The position numbers and the translations under genes are program-made. Under the pieces are notes generated by a model. It saw only the letters and a program-made list of their open reading frames with translations, made no database searches and had not been told where the DNA came from. 64,000 bases of DNA from Pseudomonadota bacterium. Lineage in GTDB: Bacteria > Pseudomonadota > Gammaproteobacteria > Burkholderiales > Burkholderiaceae_C. The DNA is taken from NCBI GenBank assembly GCA_023442945.1, contig JAEZWW010000071.1, positions 33,272 through 97,271 on the forward strand, given 5' to 3'. Of this stretch, positions 1 to 7,577 are shown in pieces; position 1 is the first letter of the stretch; every line of letters starts with the position of its first letter.

Positions 1-187
1 CGTCATCGCACGCGAGAACATCAAAGCCTTGCGCAAGAACGTGCTGGCAAAATGCTACGGCGGTGACATCACGCGCAAACGCAAATTGCTGGAAAAACAG
101 AAGGCGGGTAAGAAGCGAATGAAACAGATCGGCTCGGTTGAGGTACCCCAGGAAGCCTTCCTGGCGATTTTGCAGGTAGAAGACTGA
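1..187 (+). CDS. lepA: Elongation factor 4 (LepA), C-terminal fragment
   Basis: This is the last 61 residues of LepA; the rest lies before the window. LepA is a ribosome-bound translational GTPase that acts on stalled or mis-translocated ribosomes. The frame, read from base 2, carries the family's conserved C-terminal tail: ALRKNVLAKCYGGD, a Lys/Arg-rich stretch (TRKRKLLEKQKAGKKRMK), then the ending GSVEVPQEAFLAIL. Its TGA overlaps the ATG of lepB (TGATG), so the two are translationally coupled. The lepA-lepB pairing is standard in proteobacteria. Confidence 0.95.
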   Translation, partial: VIARENIKALRKNVLAKCYGGDITRKRKLLEKQKAGKKRMKQIGSVEVPQEAFLAILQVED

Positions 188-1155
188 TGCCGATACTGAC
201 CGCCATCGTGCTGGCGGGCTTCGTTGGGTACGGCGCGGCCTGGTATTTCGGTGCGATCGAGGGCAACTTCGCGCTCTTGCTGTTCCTGGCCACGGTTGTG
301 ACCGGCGTCTACTGGTTGGCCGAGCGTTTCATTTTCCTGCCGCGCCGCCGCCGTGCGGCGCAGCAGGCGGTGGATGCCGTTCGCGGGCGCCGGGAGGAAT
401 TGGCGCGTCAGGGCATTGATCAGGTCGACACCAGCTTTGAAGATGCGGCGCGCGAAAAACAACTGGCCCAGCCCTGGTGGTTGGATTGGACGGCCGGCCT
501 GTTCCCGGTCATCGCCATCGTCTTTCTGCTGCGTTCCTTTGTTTTCGAGCCCTTCAAGATCCCCTCGGGGTCGATGATCCCCACCTTGCTGATCGGCGAC
601 TTGATTCTGGTAAACAAATTCACTTACGGCCTCAAGCTGCCCGTCATCAACACCCGCATCACCGACGGCAACCCGCTGCAGCGCGGTGACGTGGTGGTCT
701 TTCGCTACCCGCCCAAACCCAGCGTGGACTACATCAAGCGGGTGGTTGGGCTGCCGGGCGACGAGGTGTCCTACCAGAACAAGCGCCTGACGATCAACGG
801 CCAGTCAGTCGCCACGACGCAAGAGTCGGACTTTTTCGACGAGTCGGTGATGGAGTATTTCCGCCAGTTCAGTGAGCAACTGGGTGAAAAAAATCACCGG
901 ATCATCGTCGACGAGCGCCGCCCCGCCTTCGTGGCCGGTGCGGACGAATTCAAGTACCGCGAGAATTGCCGTTACAGCGTCGAGGGGGTGACCTGCAAGG
1001 TACCCGAAGGACACTACTTCATGATGGGCGATAACCGCGACAATTCGCTGGACTCGCGCTACTGGGGGTTCGTGCCGGACGCCAACGTCGTCGGCAAGGC
1101 GTTTTTCGTCTGGATGAATTTCGGCGACGTGAAACGCATCGGCAGCTTCAACTGA
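187..1155 (+). CDS. lepB: Signal peptidase I
   Basis: Type I leader peptidase, which cleaves Sec and Tat signal peptides at the periplasmic face of the inner membrane. The 322-residue protein has two membrane segments (about 5-20 and 27-50), a basic cytoplasmic loop, and a third hydrophobic anchor at about 102-118. The catalytic domain follows: PSGSM with nucleophile Ser129, DYIKRVVG with general base Lys184, and the box GDNRDNS at 281-287. Length matches the Escherichia coli enzyme (324). The start overlaps the lepA stop. The Ser/Lys dyad is present, so it should be active. Confidence 0.97.
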   Translation: MPILTAIVLAGFVGYGAAWYFGAIEGNFALLLFLATVVTGVYWLAERFIFLPRRRRAAQQAVDAVRGRREELARQGIDQVDTSFEDAAREKQLAQPWWLDWTAGLFPVIAIVFLLRSFVFEPFKIPSGSMIPTLLIGDLILVNKFTYGLKLPVINTRITDGNPLQRGDVVVFRYPPKPSVDYIKRVVGLPGDEVSYQNKRLTINGQSVATTQESDFFDESVMEYFRQFSEQLGEKNHRIIVDERRPAFVAGADEFKYRENCRYSVEGVTCKVPEGHYFMMGDNRDNSLDSRYWGFVPDANVVGKAFFVWMNFGDVKRIGSFN

Positions 1156-1184
1156 CACCGTTATTTTGGGGAGAGAGGGAAGAA

Positions 1185-1553
1185 ATGACACTGGCACCAC
1201 GTTCCAAACAGCGCGGCATCTCGTTCTTTGGCTTGTTGATTCTGGGCATTGTGCTGGCTTTGCTGGCTATCGTTGGGGCGAAGGTGGTGCCCACGGCCAC
1301 CGAGTACATGGGGATCCTCAAGGCGGTGAAGAAAGCGGCGGCTGAGAGCTCTACCGTGCCCGAGGTGCGTGCCTCGTTCGACCGAACCGCCTCGGTCGAC
1401 TACATCACCTCAATCGAAGGCAAAGACCTGGAAGTCACCAAGAACGGCGACAAGGTGGTGGTCAGCTTCGCTTACGACAAAGAGATCGCCTTGGCAGGCC
1501 CCGCCTACTTGCTGATCAAGTACCGCGGTTCCTCCGACGGCGGCTACAACTGA
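1185..1553 (+). CDS. DUF4845 membrane protein
   Basis: Small 122-residue protein of the DUF4845 family, whose function is not established. It has a short basic N-terminus, one hydrophobic segment (about 12-33), then a soluble domain with PTATEYMGILKAVKKAA, as in family members. The purine-rich stretch GGGAGAGAGGGAAG just before the ATG is a good ribosome-binding site. In Betaproteobacteria this gene sits between lepB and rnc, which is what is seen here. The topology resembles a pseudopilin-like single anchor, but I see no type III cleavage site. Confidence 0.9.
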   Translation: MTLAPRSKQRGISFFGLLILGIVLALLAIVGAKVVPTATEYMGILKAVKKAAAESSTVPEVRASFDRTASVDYITSIEGKDLEVTKNGDKVVVSFAYDKEIALAGPAYLLIKYRGSSDGGYN

Positions 1554-1581
1554 GCGCGACTTCAGGCGCATCCCCAACCGC

Positions 1582-2274
1582 GTGACCGCACCTTCTGAAC
1601 TGAACCCGCTGCAATCGCGCCTGCAGCACCGGTTCACAGACGCTGCTCTGCTGCAGCGCGCGCTCACGCACCGCAGTTTCTCTGCCGATCACAACGAGCG
1701 GCTGGAGTTCCTGGGCGACTCCGTCCTCAACCTCGCCGTTGCGCACATGCTGTACGAGGCGCTGGGCCAACTGCCCGAGGGCGATCTCTCGCGCGTGCGG
1801 GCGCAACTGGTGCGCCAGGACAGCCTGCACCAGCTGGCGCTGGATTTGGGCTTGTCCCCCTTGCTGCGGCTGGGTGAGGGCGAGTTGCGTTCCGGCGGGC
1901 AGCGCCGTCCCTCGATCCTGGCCGATGCCTTGGAGGCGGTGATCGGCGCCGTCTATCTGGACGGGGGCCACGCAGCGGCTGATGCCCTCGTGAGGCGCCT
2001 GTTCGACCGCATCCAGATCACCCCCGCGCTGTCGGCCGCGTCCAAGGACGCAAAAACCGCCTTGCAGGAGTGGCTGCAGGGGCGCAAGATGCACTTGCCG
2101 CGCTACGAGGTGGTGCGCGTGCTGGGCGAGGCGCACCGGCAGACTTTCGAAGTGGCCTGCCACGTCGCCGAACGTGGCATGACGCAACTGGGCCAGGGGG
2201 CTTCGCGCCGGGCCGCTGAACAGGCGGCGGCGGCCGCGATGCTGCGAGCGCTTGATCCTTCCGTGCAGACATGA
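1582..2274 (+). CDS. rnc: Ribonuclease III
   Basis: Double-strand-specific endoribonuclease that processes rRNA precursors and structured mRNAs. The 230-residue protein has the family signature HNERLEFLGDS at residues 37-47, including the Mg-binding Glu and Asp residues, and a C-terminal double-stranded-RNA-binding domain (about 155-225) containing LQEWLQGRKMHLPRYEVV. The start is GTG; no better ATG is available. Its stop overlaps the ATG of the longer era frame. Because rnc autoregulates its own message in E. coli, the 5' region could be a substrate, but I do not see a clear long stem. Confidence 0.96.
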   Translation: MTAPSELNPLQSRLQHRFTDAALLQRALTHRSFSADHNERLEFLGDSVLNLAVAHMLYEALGQLPEGDLSRVRAQLVRQDSLHQLALDLGLSPLLRLGEGELRSGGQRRPSILADALEAVIGAVYLDGGHAAADALVRRLFDRIQITPALSAASKDAKTALQEWLQGRKMHLPRYEVVRVLGEAHRQTFEVACHVAERGMTQLGQGASRRAAEQAAAAAMLRALDPSVQT

Positions 2275-3299
2275 ATGCTACTAACTCCATAGCTGGCCGC
2301 GCAGATGCTGAGGGCGCTGGCGGCCAAGATGACCTAAAAATGCCCGGTGTGCCGAGTACCGTGGATGTGGGCGGCGCGGCGGGCGACGGCTCGCAGCGCT
2401 GCGGCCTGATCGCGATTGTGGGCAAGCCCAACGTGGGCAAGTCCACGCTGTTGAACGCCCTGGTCGGCCAGAAGATCAGCATCACCAGCCGCAAGGCGCA
2501 GACCACGCGCCACCGCATCACCGGCATCCGCACGCTGGTGAACGACCAGGGCGGCGGCACGCAGTTTGTGTTTGTCGACACGCCTGGTTTTCAGACCAAG
2601 CACAGCGCCGCGCTGAACAAGTCGCTCAACAAGACCGTGATGGGCGCCATCGACGGAGTCGATCTGGTGCTGTTCGTTGTTGAGGCAGGCAGCTTCACGC
2701 TCGCGGACGCCAAGGTGCTGTCGCTTCTCAAGGCGGGCACGCCGACGCTGCTGGTCGCCAACAAGCTCGACACCGTGCACCGCCGCGCCGAGATCGCGCC
2801 GTGGCTGCGCGACATGCAGGAACGCCACCCCTTCGCCGAGTTCGTGCCCATGTCGGCCAAGAACCCCAAGGACGTGCAACGCTTGCTGCAAATTTGCGAG
2901 CAGTACCTTCCCGTGCAGCCTTGGTGGTACAGCGAGGACGAGCTGACCGACCGCAGCGAAAAATTCCTCGCCAGCGAAGTCGTGCGCGAAAAGCTCTTCC
3001 GCCTGACCGGTGATGAACTGCCCTACACGTCCACCGTCATCATCGAGAAATTCGAAGAAGAAAAGAGCAAGCAACATAACCGCATGGTGCGCATTGCCGC
3101 CACCATCGTGGTCGAGCGCGACGGTCACAAGGCGATGGTGATCGGCGACAAGGGCGAGCGCCTCAAGCGCATCGGCACGGAGGCGCGCCAAGAGCTGGAA
3201 AAGCTGATGGACGCCAAGGTCTTCCTGGAGCTGTGGGTCAAGGTGCGTTCCGGCTGGGCCGACGACGAAGCACGCGTGCGCAGCTTCGGGTATGAGTGA
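2271..3299 (+). CDS. era: GTPase Era
   Basis: Ribosome-assembly GTPase that binds 16S rRNA. From the upstream ATG (overlapping the rnc stop) the protein has 342 residues, with the P-loop GKPNVGKS at 51-58, DTPGF switch, NKLD specificity box and a C-terminal KH domain with VIGDKGERLKRIG. E. coli Era has 301 residues. The extra N-terminus has low complexity, and residues 4-23 are encoded by a copy of the dispersed repeat. A second in-frame ATG at 2340, right after the repeat, gives a more typical 319-residue protein and may be the real start; neither ATG has a strong ribosome-binding site. Confidence 0.95.
   Translation: MNATNSIAGRADAEGAGGQDDLKMPGVPSTVDVGGAAGDGSQRCGLIAIVGKPNVGKSTLLNALVGQKISITSRKAQTTRHRITGIRTLVNDQGGGTQFVFVDTPGFQTKHSAALNKSLNKTVMGAIDGVDLVLFVVEAGSFTLADAKVLSLLKAGTPTLLVANKLDTVHRRAEIAPWLRDMQERHPFAEFVPMSAKNPKDVQRLLQICEQYLPVQPWWYSEDELTDRSEKFLASEVVREKLFRLTGDELPYTSTVIIEKFEEEKSKQHNRMVRIAATIVVERDGHKAMVIGDKGERLKRIGTEARQELEKLMDAKVFLELWVKVRSGWADDEARVRSFGYE
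2274..2341 (+). repeat. Dispersed repeat copy at the start of era
   Basis: Forward copy: TGCTA, then ATAGCTGGCCGCGCAGAT, then GAGGGCGCTGGCGGCC, ending CCTAAAAATG at the second era ATG. It lies inside the longer era frame without breaking it. The end of the element abutting a start codon is also seen before acpS. Confidence 0.75.
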
Positions 3300-3300
3300 T

Positions 3301-3440
3301 GCCCCCCTGAGCGGCTCACGCAGCTTCCCCCCGGTGGGGGGACGACGCTGGCGGACTGGCCAAGCCAGATCCGCGGCGTCCGCTGGAACGGCCTGCTCCG
3401 CGGCCCGTTTTGGGCCCTGCTGCGCAGGCCCGTCAGACGG
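3301..3440 (+). repeat. Hairpin-rich GC intergenic element
   Basis: The 327 bases between era and the first usable recO start hold no convincing gene. The first part is made of inverted repeats: CCCCCC-GGT-GGGGGG at 3327-3341 and a stem GCGGA.CTGGC / GCCAG.TCCGC at 3351-3374, followed by more CCGCGG-type palindromes. It could end era transcription or be an RNA fold between era and recO. A related G/C hairpin (CCCCC-GGAA-GGGGGG) occurs at 54003-54017, which suggests a second dispersed element type. I see nothing specific in about 3440-3580. Confidence 0.5.
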
Positions 3441-3626
3441 AGGAGTGCGAGTCGCGCGCTATCTGAGTACACCAGAGATAAGTGAGGCAGGGCAAGGCGC
3501 GCCAATGAGCTTGCCATTGCAGAGAAGAAGGCTGCTGCGCGTTGCAGCGCTGAAAGCCCATCGACTGCAGCACTGCCACCCCCCGCGGAGCCTGACCTGA
3601 AGCGCGTCTCGCACGAGCCGGCCTAC

Positions 3627-4364
3627 GTGTTGCACCACTACGACTGGAGCGAGTCCAGCGTCATTGTGGAAGCTTTCACGCGCGCGCATGGGCGCATTGC
3701 GTTGGTGGCCAAGGGGGCCAAACGGCCGTCGTCCAACTTCCGCCCGGTGCTATTGCCTTTGCAGCAGCTGGCGCTGAGCTGGGGCGGGGATGCCGAGATC
3801 CGAACGCTGAAAAGCGCCGAGTGGGGCGGCGGCCAGGTGATGCCCACCGGCGAGCCGCTGCTGTCGGGCTACTACGCCAACGAATTGCTGATGCGCCTGC
3901 TGGCGCGCGACGATGCGCACCCGCGCTTGTTCGACGCCTACGCCACCTTGGTCCACGTGCTGGCCGCGGACGAGGGCGAGTCGCTGGTCGGCGCAGCGTT
4001 GCGCGCGTTCGAGCTGCTGGTGCTGCGCGAAACCGGTCACTTGCCCGCGCTCAACGTGCAGACGCTCACGCTTGCCAGCTTGGTGCCCGATGAGGCGTAC
4101 CGCCTGGTGCCCGAAGGTGGCCTGCGCGCTGCGCACGCCGACGACGCCAGCTGGCTGCCCGGCGCGCAGTGGCTGGCGCTCAGCGACGCGCTGGCCGATG
4201 AGGCGCCGCTGACGGCCGCGTTGAACGTGGCCGCACGCCTGCCCGGCGATCAGCGCATGCACCTGCGTCAGCAACTGCGCGAGCTGCTCCACTACCATTG
4301 CGGCGTTGGCACGTTGCGCACGCGCCAGCTGATGATGGACCTGCAATCGCTCCAAGTACCGTGA
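3627..4364 (+). CDS. recO: DNA repair protein RecO
   Basis: RecO loads RecA onto SSB-coated single strands in the RecFOR pathway. The frame has the OB-fold N-terminus (YDWSESSVIVEAFTRAHGRIALVAKGAKRP) and the helical C-terminal domain, but no obvious zinc-finger cysteines, which is usual for proteobacterial members. Oddity: conserved-looking residues RVSHEPAY are encoded just upstream of this GTG, and no ATG, GTG or TTG lies between them and the in-frame stop at 3483. A CTG at 3597 has GGAG six bases before it and may be the true start, giving about 255 residues. The stop overlaps the pdxJ start. Confidence 0.9.
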   Translation: MLHHYDWSESSVIVEAFTRAHGRIALVAKGAKRPSSNFRPVLLPLQQLALSWGGDAEIRTLKSAEWGGGQVMPTGEPLLSGYYANELLMRLLARDDAHPRLFDAYATLVHVLAADEGESLVGAALRAFELLVLRETGHLPALNVQTLTLASLVPDEAYRLVPEGGLRAAHADDASWLPGAQWLALSDALADEAPLTAALNVAARLPGDQRMHLRQQLRELLHYHCGVGTLRTRQLMMDLQSLQVP

Positions 4365-5149
4365 CCCCCGCCACCCAGCTTTCCGTCAACGTCAACAAGG
4401 TCGCCCTGGTGCGCAACACGCGCCACCTGGGCATTCCCAGCGTCACGCGCGCGGCCGAGCTGTGCCTGCAGGCCGGTGCCAACGGCATCACCGTGCACCC
4501 GCGCCCGGACGAGCGGCACATTCGTTCGGACGACGTGTTCGCGCTGGCCGAGCTGCTACAGCGCTGGCCCGGCCGCGAATACAACATTGAAGGCAACCCG
4601 ACGCAGAACCTGCTCGGCTTTGTGCGCGAGCTGGCCGCGCGCGGCCAGGCGCCCGACCAATGCACCTTCGTGCCCGACAGCGAAGACCAGTTCACCAGCG
4701 ACCACGGCTGGCCGCTGGCCGACGCCGCCGTGCGCGCACGCCTGCAGCCGCTGATCGCCGAAGTCACGGCCTTGGGCGCGCGCGTCAGTCTGTTCATGGA
4801 CCCCGACCCGGCGCTGATGTCGCTGGCACGCGAAGTGGGCGCTCAGCGCGTCGAGCTGTACACCGAACCCTACGCTGCCGCCTGGGCCGACCCCACGGCT
4901 CGGCACACCCAATTGGCGCGCTACGCCGCCGCCGCCCAAGCCGCGCTGGACGTGGGCCTGCAGGTCAACGCTGGCCACGATTTGAACCGCGACAACCTGC
5001 CGACCTTCGTGCGTGAAGTGCCCGGCGTGGCCGAGGTATCGATCGGGCACGCCCTGATCGCCGACGCGCTGGAGCTGGGCTATGCCGCTACGGTGCGCGC
5101 CTACCTGGCCTGCTGCCGGGGTGAAGATGTGGTGTTGGGTGCTATTTAA
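4361..5149 (+). CDS. pdxJ: Pyridoxine 5'-phosphate synthase
   Basis: PdxJ condenses 3-amino-2-oxopropyl phosphate with 1-deoxyxylulose 5-phosphate to make pyridoxine 5'-phosphate, the last ring-forming step of vitamin B6 synthesis. The 262-residue TIM-barrel protein starts with GTG overlapping the recO stop (GTGA) and begins TPATQLSVNVNKVALVRNTR, the family N-terminus. Conserved pieces include GITVHPRPDERHIR and VNAGHDLNRDNLP. The last residues and TAA stop (LGAI, TGCTATTTAA) come from a repeat copy that fills the pdxJ-acpS gap. The recO-pdxJ-acpS order is typical of the lineage. Confidence 0.96.
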   Translation: MTPATQLSVNVNKVALVRNTRHLGIPSVTRAAELCLQAGANGITVHPRPDERHIRSDDVFALAELLQRWPGREYNIEGNPTQNLLGFVRELAARGQAPDQCTFVPDSEDQFTSDHGWPLADAAVRARLQPLIAEVTALGARVSLFMDPDPALMSLAREVGAQRVELYTEPYAAAWADPTARHTQLARYAAAAQAALDVGLQVNAGHDLNRDNLPTFVREVPGVAEVSIGHALIADALELGYAATVRAYLACCRGEDVVLGAI

Positions 5150-5205
5150 AGAGTAGCTGGCCGCGCAGATTGCACTAAGGCCGCAAGGCCAAAAGGCTTG
5201 AAAAT
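5139..5205 (+). repeat. Dispersed repeat copy bridging pdxJ and acpS
   Basis: Forward copy running from GTGCTATTTAA, which holds the pdxJ stop, through AGTAGCTGGCCGCGCAGAT and CTAAGGCCGCAAGGCC, to AAAAGGCTTGAAAATG at the acpS ATG. The AAGG within the element is the only ribosome-binding-site-like sequence for acpS. The element is therefore the whole intergenic region. Confidence 0.85.
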
Positions 5206-5632
5206 GATCCACGGCATCGGCACCGATATCTGTGACATCCGCCGCATCCGTGCGAGCTTTGAACGCCACGGCGACCGCTTCGCCGAGAAGATTTTGAGCG
5301 AGGGCGAACTCGCCGTCTGGCGCCGCCGCCGCGCGCGCTGGCCCGAGCGTGGCCTGCGCTACTTGGCCACGCGCTTTTCCGCCAAAGAGGCGTTCAGCAA
5401 GGCCATCGGCCTGGGCATGCGCCTGCCGATGCACTGGCGCCTGTGCGAGATCGCCAACCGCCCCAGCGGCGAGCCGATGATCGTTTTGCACGGCGGGCTG
5501 AAGACCTGGTTTGAGGCGCAGCAACTCACCGCCCACATCACCGTGACGGACGAGAGTGAATACGCCGCCAGCTTCTGCGTGGTCGAGCGGCCAGATGCGC
5601 GGTTAGCGCCCGCGCCTCCATCCAAACCTTAG
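5204..5632 (+). CDS. acpS: Holo-[acyl-carrier-protein] synthase
   Basis: Transfers the 4'-phosphopantetheine arm from CoA to acyl carrier protein in fatty acid synthesis. The protein starts MIHGIGTDICDIRRI, with the Mg-binding Asp8, and carries the second signature RFSAKEAFSKAIG with the metal-ligand Glu. The 142 residues are slightly more than the usual 126 because of a Pro/Ala-rich tail. The ATG at 5204 was preferred to the TTG at 5198 because it gives the family N-terminus. Its ribosome-binding site is provided by the preceding repeat. Confidence 0.95.
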   Translation: MIHGIGTDICDIRRIRASFERHGDRFAEKILSEGELAVWRRRRARWPERGLRYLATRFSAKEAFSKAIGLGMRLPMHWRLCEIANRPSGEPMIVLHGGLKTWFEAQQLTAHITVTDESEYAASFCVVERPDARLAPAPPSKP

Positions 5633-5636
5633 TCCC

Positions 5637-5704
5637 CGTTTCAAGCCAAATCGGCCTGTGGCGCGCACCGGGTGTGCGCGGCCAGCTATCAAATCGGTAG
5701 AGCT
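5637..5704 (-). repeat. Dispersed repeat copy between acpS and nagZ
   Basis: Reverse-oriented copy: on the minus strand it reads TTTGATAGCTGGCCGCGCA, a spacer, AGGCCGATTTGGCTTGAAA. It starts five bases after the acpS stop and ends 40 bases before the nagZ start. Confidence 0.8.
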
Positions 5705-5744
5705 ACACTGCACGCTTTGCCAACCCCGCCGCGCACGCACCGCC

Positions 5745-6803
5745 ATGGACACCACCTCTCCGCTCCTCATCGATATCGCCGGCACCGCGCTCAGCACGGA
5801 CGACCGTCGGCGCCTGGCGCACCCGCTGGTGGGCGGCATGATTCTGTTCACCCGCAACTGGGAGAGCAGGGCGCAACTCTCCGCGCTGACGGCCGACATC
5901 CACCGTCTGCGGCCTGACTTGCTGATCTGCGTCGACCACGAAGGCGGGCGTGTGCAGCGCTTTCGCACCGACGGCTTCACCCACCTGCCGCCGATGCGTG
6001 CCTTGGGCGATCTGTGGATGCAGGACGCCATGCGCGCGCAGGACGCGGCCAGCGCTTGCGGCTACGTGCTGGGGGCGGAGTTGCGCGCCTGCGGCGTCGA
6101 CTTTTCGTTTGCCCCTGTCTTGGACTTGAATTGGGGGCCGAGCGGCGTCATCGGCGATCGCGCCTTGCATGCCGACCCGCGCGTCGTCACCGTGCTGGCC
6201 AAAAGCGTCGCGCACGGCATGCTGCGCGCCGGCATGGCGCACTGCGGCAAACACTTTCCGGGGCACGGCTATGTCGCCGCCGATTCCCACACCGACGTGC
6301 CCATCGACCGCCGCACGCTCAGCGCCATCGTCACGGACGATGCGGCGCCCTACGGCTGGCTGCGCAGCACCTTGACCGCCGTCATGGCCGCGCATGTGGT
6401 CTACCCCAAGGTCGACCCGCGCCCGGCCGGCTATTCCGCGCGCTGGCTGCAGGCCGTGCTGCGCGGCCGCCTGGGTTTTGGCGGCGCGGTGTTCACCGAC
6501 GACTTGTCGATGGAAGGCGCGCGCCACATCGGCGGCCAGACGCTCAGCCCGACCGAAGCGGTGCTGGCCGCGCTCGACGCGGGCTGCGATCTGGCGCTGA
6601 TGTGCAACCAATCGCTACAGGGCGGGGTAGTGCTGGACGAGGTGATCGACGGCTTGGCCGAAGCGCAGATCAGCGGCCGCTGGCAACCCAACCGCGCGTC
6701 CGAAGCGCGCCGCCTGGCCTTGTTGCCCACCAGCCCGGCGCCCGATTGGGAAAGCCTGATGCGCTCGCCCGAGTACCTGCAGGCGATGGCTTTGCTGCCC
6801 TGA
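5745..6803 (+). CDS. nagZ: Beta-N-acetylhexosaminidase NagZ
   Basis: Cytoplasmic glycoside hydrolase family 3 enzyme that removes N-acetylglucosamine from 1,6-anhydromuropeptides during murein recycling. The 352-residue protein has the NagZ signature KHFPGHGYVAADSHTD (169-184) with the catalytic Asp-x-His pair, and FTDDLSMEGA (250-259) with the nucleophile Asp. The ATG at 5745 fits the family start (MDTTSPLLIDIAGTALS); longer upstream reading would translate the repeat. In species with inducible AmpC, NagZ products act as the inducer; no ampC is in the window. Confidence 0.95.
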   Translation: MDTTSPLLIDIAGTALSTDDRRRLAHPLVGGMILFTRNWESRAQLSALTADIHRLRPDLLICVDHEGGRVQRFRTDGFTHLPPMRALGDLWMQDAMRAQDAASACGYVLGAELRACGVDFSFAPVLDLNWGPSGVIGDRALHADPRVVTVLAKSVAHGMLRAGMAHCGKHFPGHGYVAADSHTDVPIDRRTLSAIVTDDAAPYGWLRSTLTAVMAAHVVYPKVDPRPAGYSARWLQAVLRGRLGFGGAVFTDDLSMEGARHIGGQTLSPTEAVLAALDAGCDLALMCNQSLQGGVVLDEVIDGLAEAQISGRWQPNRASEARRLALLPTSPAPDWESLMRSPEYLQAMALLP

Positions 6804-6874
6804 AGGCCCGCCAGCCTGCGCGGCTTTCGTGACATAAAGCCGAACTTTGGCCCGCAAATCGCGTCAGAATAGCC

Positions 6875-7303
6875 ATGAACGACATGCTGTACCGCTACCT
6901 CACCCCTCCCGCTGCCGCGTCGAGTAACGCTGCTGAACGCTTTTTTGGCCGTCTGATGGGCCTGATGGTGTGGGCGCTGCTGGCCACGATGGGCGTGATC
7001 TTTGCGCTCAGCCTGCTGGTCTGGCTGGTGGTGATGGTGGTGATCAGTCTGGTCGCCAGCGTGTTCACCGGCCGTCCCGCCGCCGTCACCGTGCTGTGGC
7101 GCCGTTACCGCGACCTGACCAGCAGCCTGGCACGCCAGCGCTGGCCGCAAGGCGACCGCCGCGCCAGCGCCACGCCGCGCGCCGACGCTGCCAGCGCCAC
7201 CGGTGCCGGCACCCCCAGCAGCGCCGTGCAGGACGTGGGCTGGCGTGAAGTCGCTGCCCCCCGCGCCAACGACGGCGCCGGCCATTCACCCTCGCATTCC
7301 TGA
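6875..7303 (+). CDS. Small membrane protein, unknown
   Basis: Not recognised. The 142-residue protein has a polar start, a long hydrophobic region at about 28-62 (two short or one long membrane segment: GLMVWALLATMGVIFALSLL then VWLVVMVVISLVASVF), a basic patch with TVLWRRYRDLTSSLARQRW, and a Pro/Ala/Ser-rich tail likely to be disordered. Codon use resembles the neighbouring genes. It stands alone, 71 bases after nagZ and 274 bases before the ligase. A scaffold or stress-related inner-membrane protein is possible, but nothing here shows a function. Confidence 0.7.
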   Translation: MNDMLYRYLTPPAAASSNAAERFFGRLMGLMVWALLATMGVIFALSLLVWLVVMVVISLVASVFTGRPAAVTVLWRRYRDLTSSLARQRWPQGDRRASATPRADAASATGAGTPSSAVQDVGWREVAAPRANDGAGHSPSHS

Positions 7304-7392
7304 GCCGGTTTTCGGCCATGCGGTGCCGACCGCTGGTTGGCGCTGCGCCAGCGCTGTCCGCGCAAGGCGGACAAGGTCTGGGCAATGCCCAC

Positions 7393-7461
7393 ATTTTTAC
7401 TATCTTATCGATAGCTGCCCGCGCAGATCCACGTAGGGCTGCAGGCCTGTTTTCCTTGTAA
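7393..7461 (+). repeat. Dispersed repeat copy upstream of the acyl-CoA ligase
   Basis: One of the best copies: ACTATCTTATCGATAGCTGC, CCGCGCAGATCCACG, TAGGGCTGCAGGCC, then TGTTTTCCTTGTAAA. It lies in the 274-base gap before the ligase. No other clear signal is seen in that gap. Confidence 0.9.
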
Positions 7462-7577
7462 ATCCCGAGCAAGGCTCGGGGGCTCCGCGCTTGCTTGCGG
7501 GAGTACGCTACGATGCACCGAACGTTGCCAGCGTTGCGACAGGCGCTGGCGGTGACAAGCGACGTACGGAGACAAAC

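Noticed and set aside
3292..3600. Open frame of 102 codons between era and recO
   Set aside because: It translates hairpin-rich intergenic DNA, has no motif and overlaps the probable recO start.
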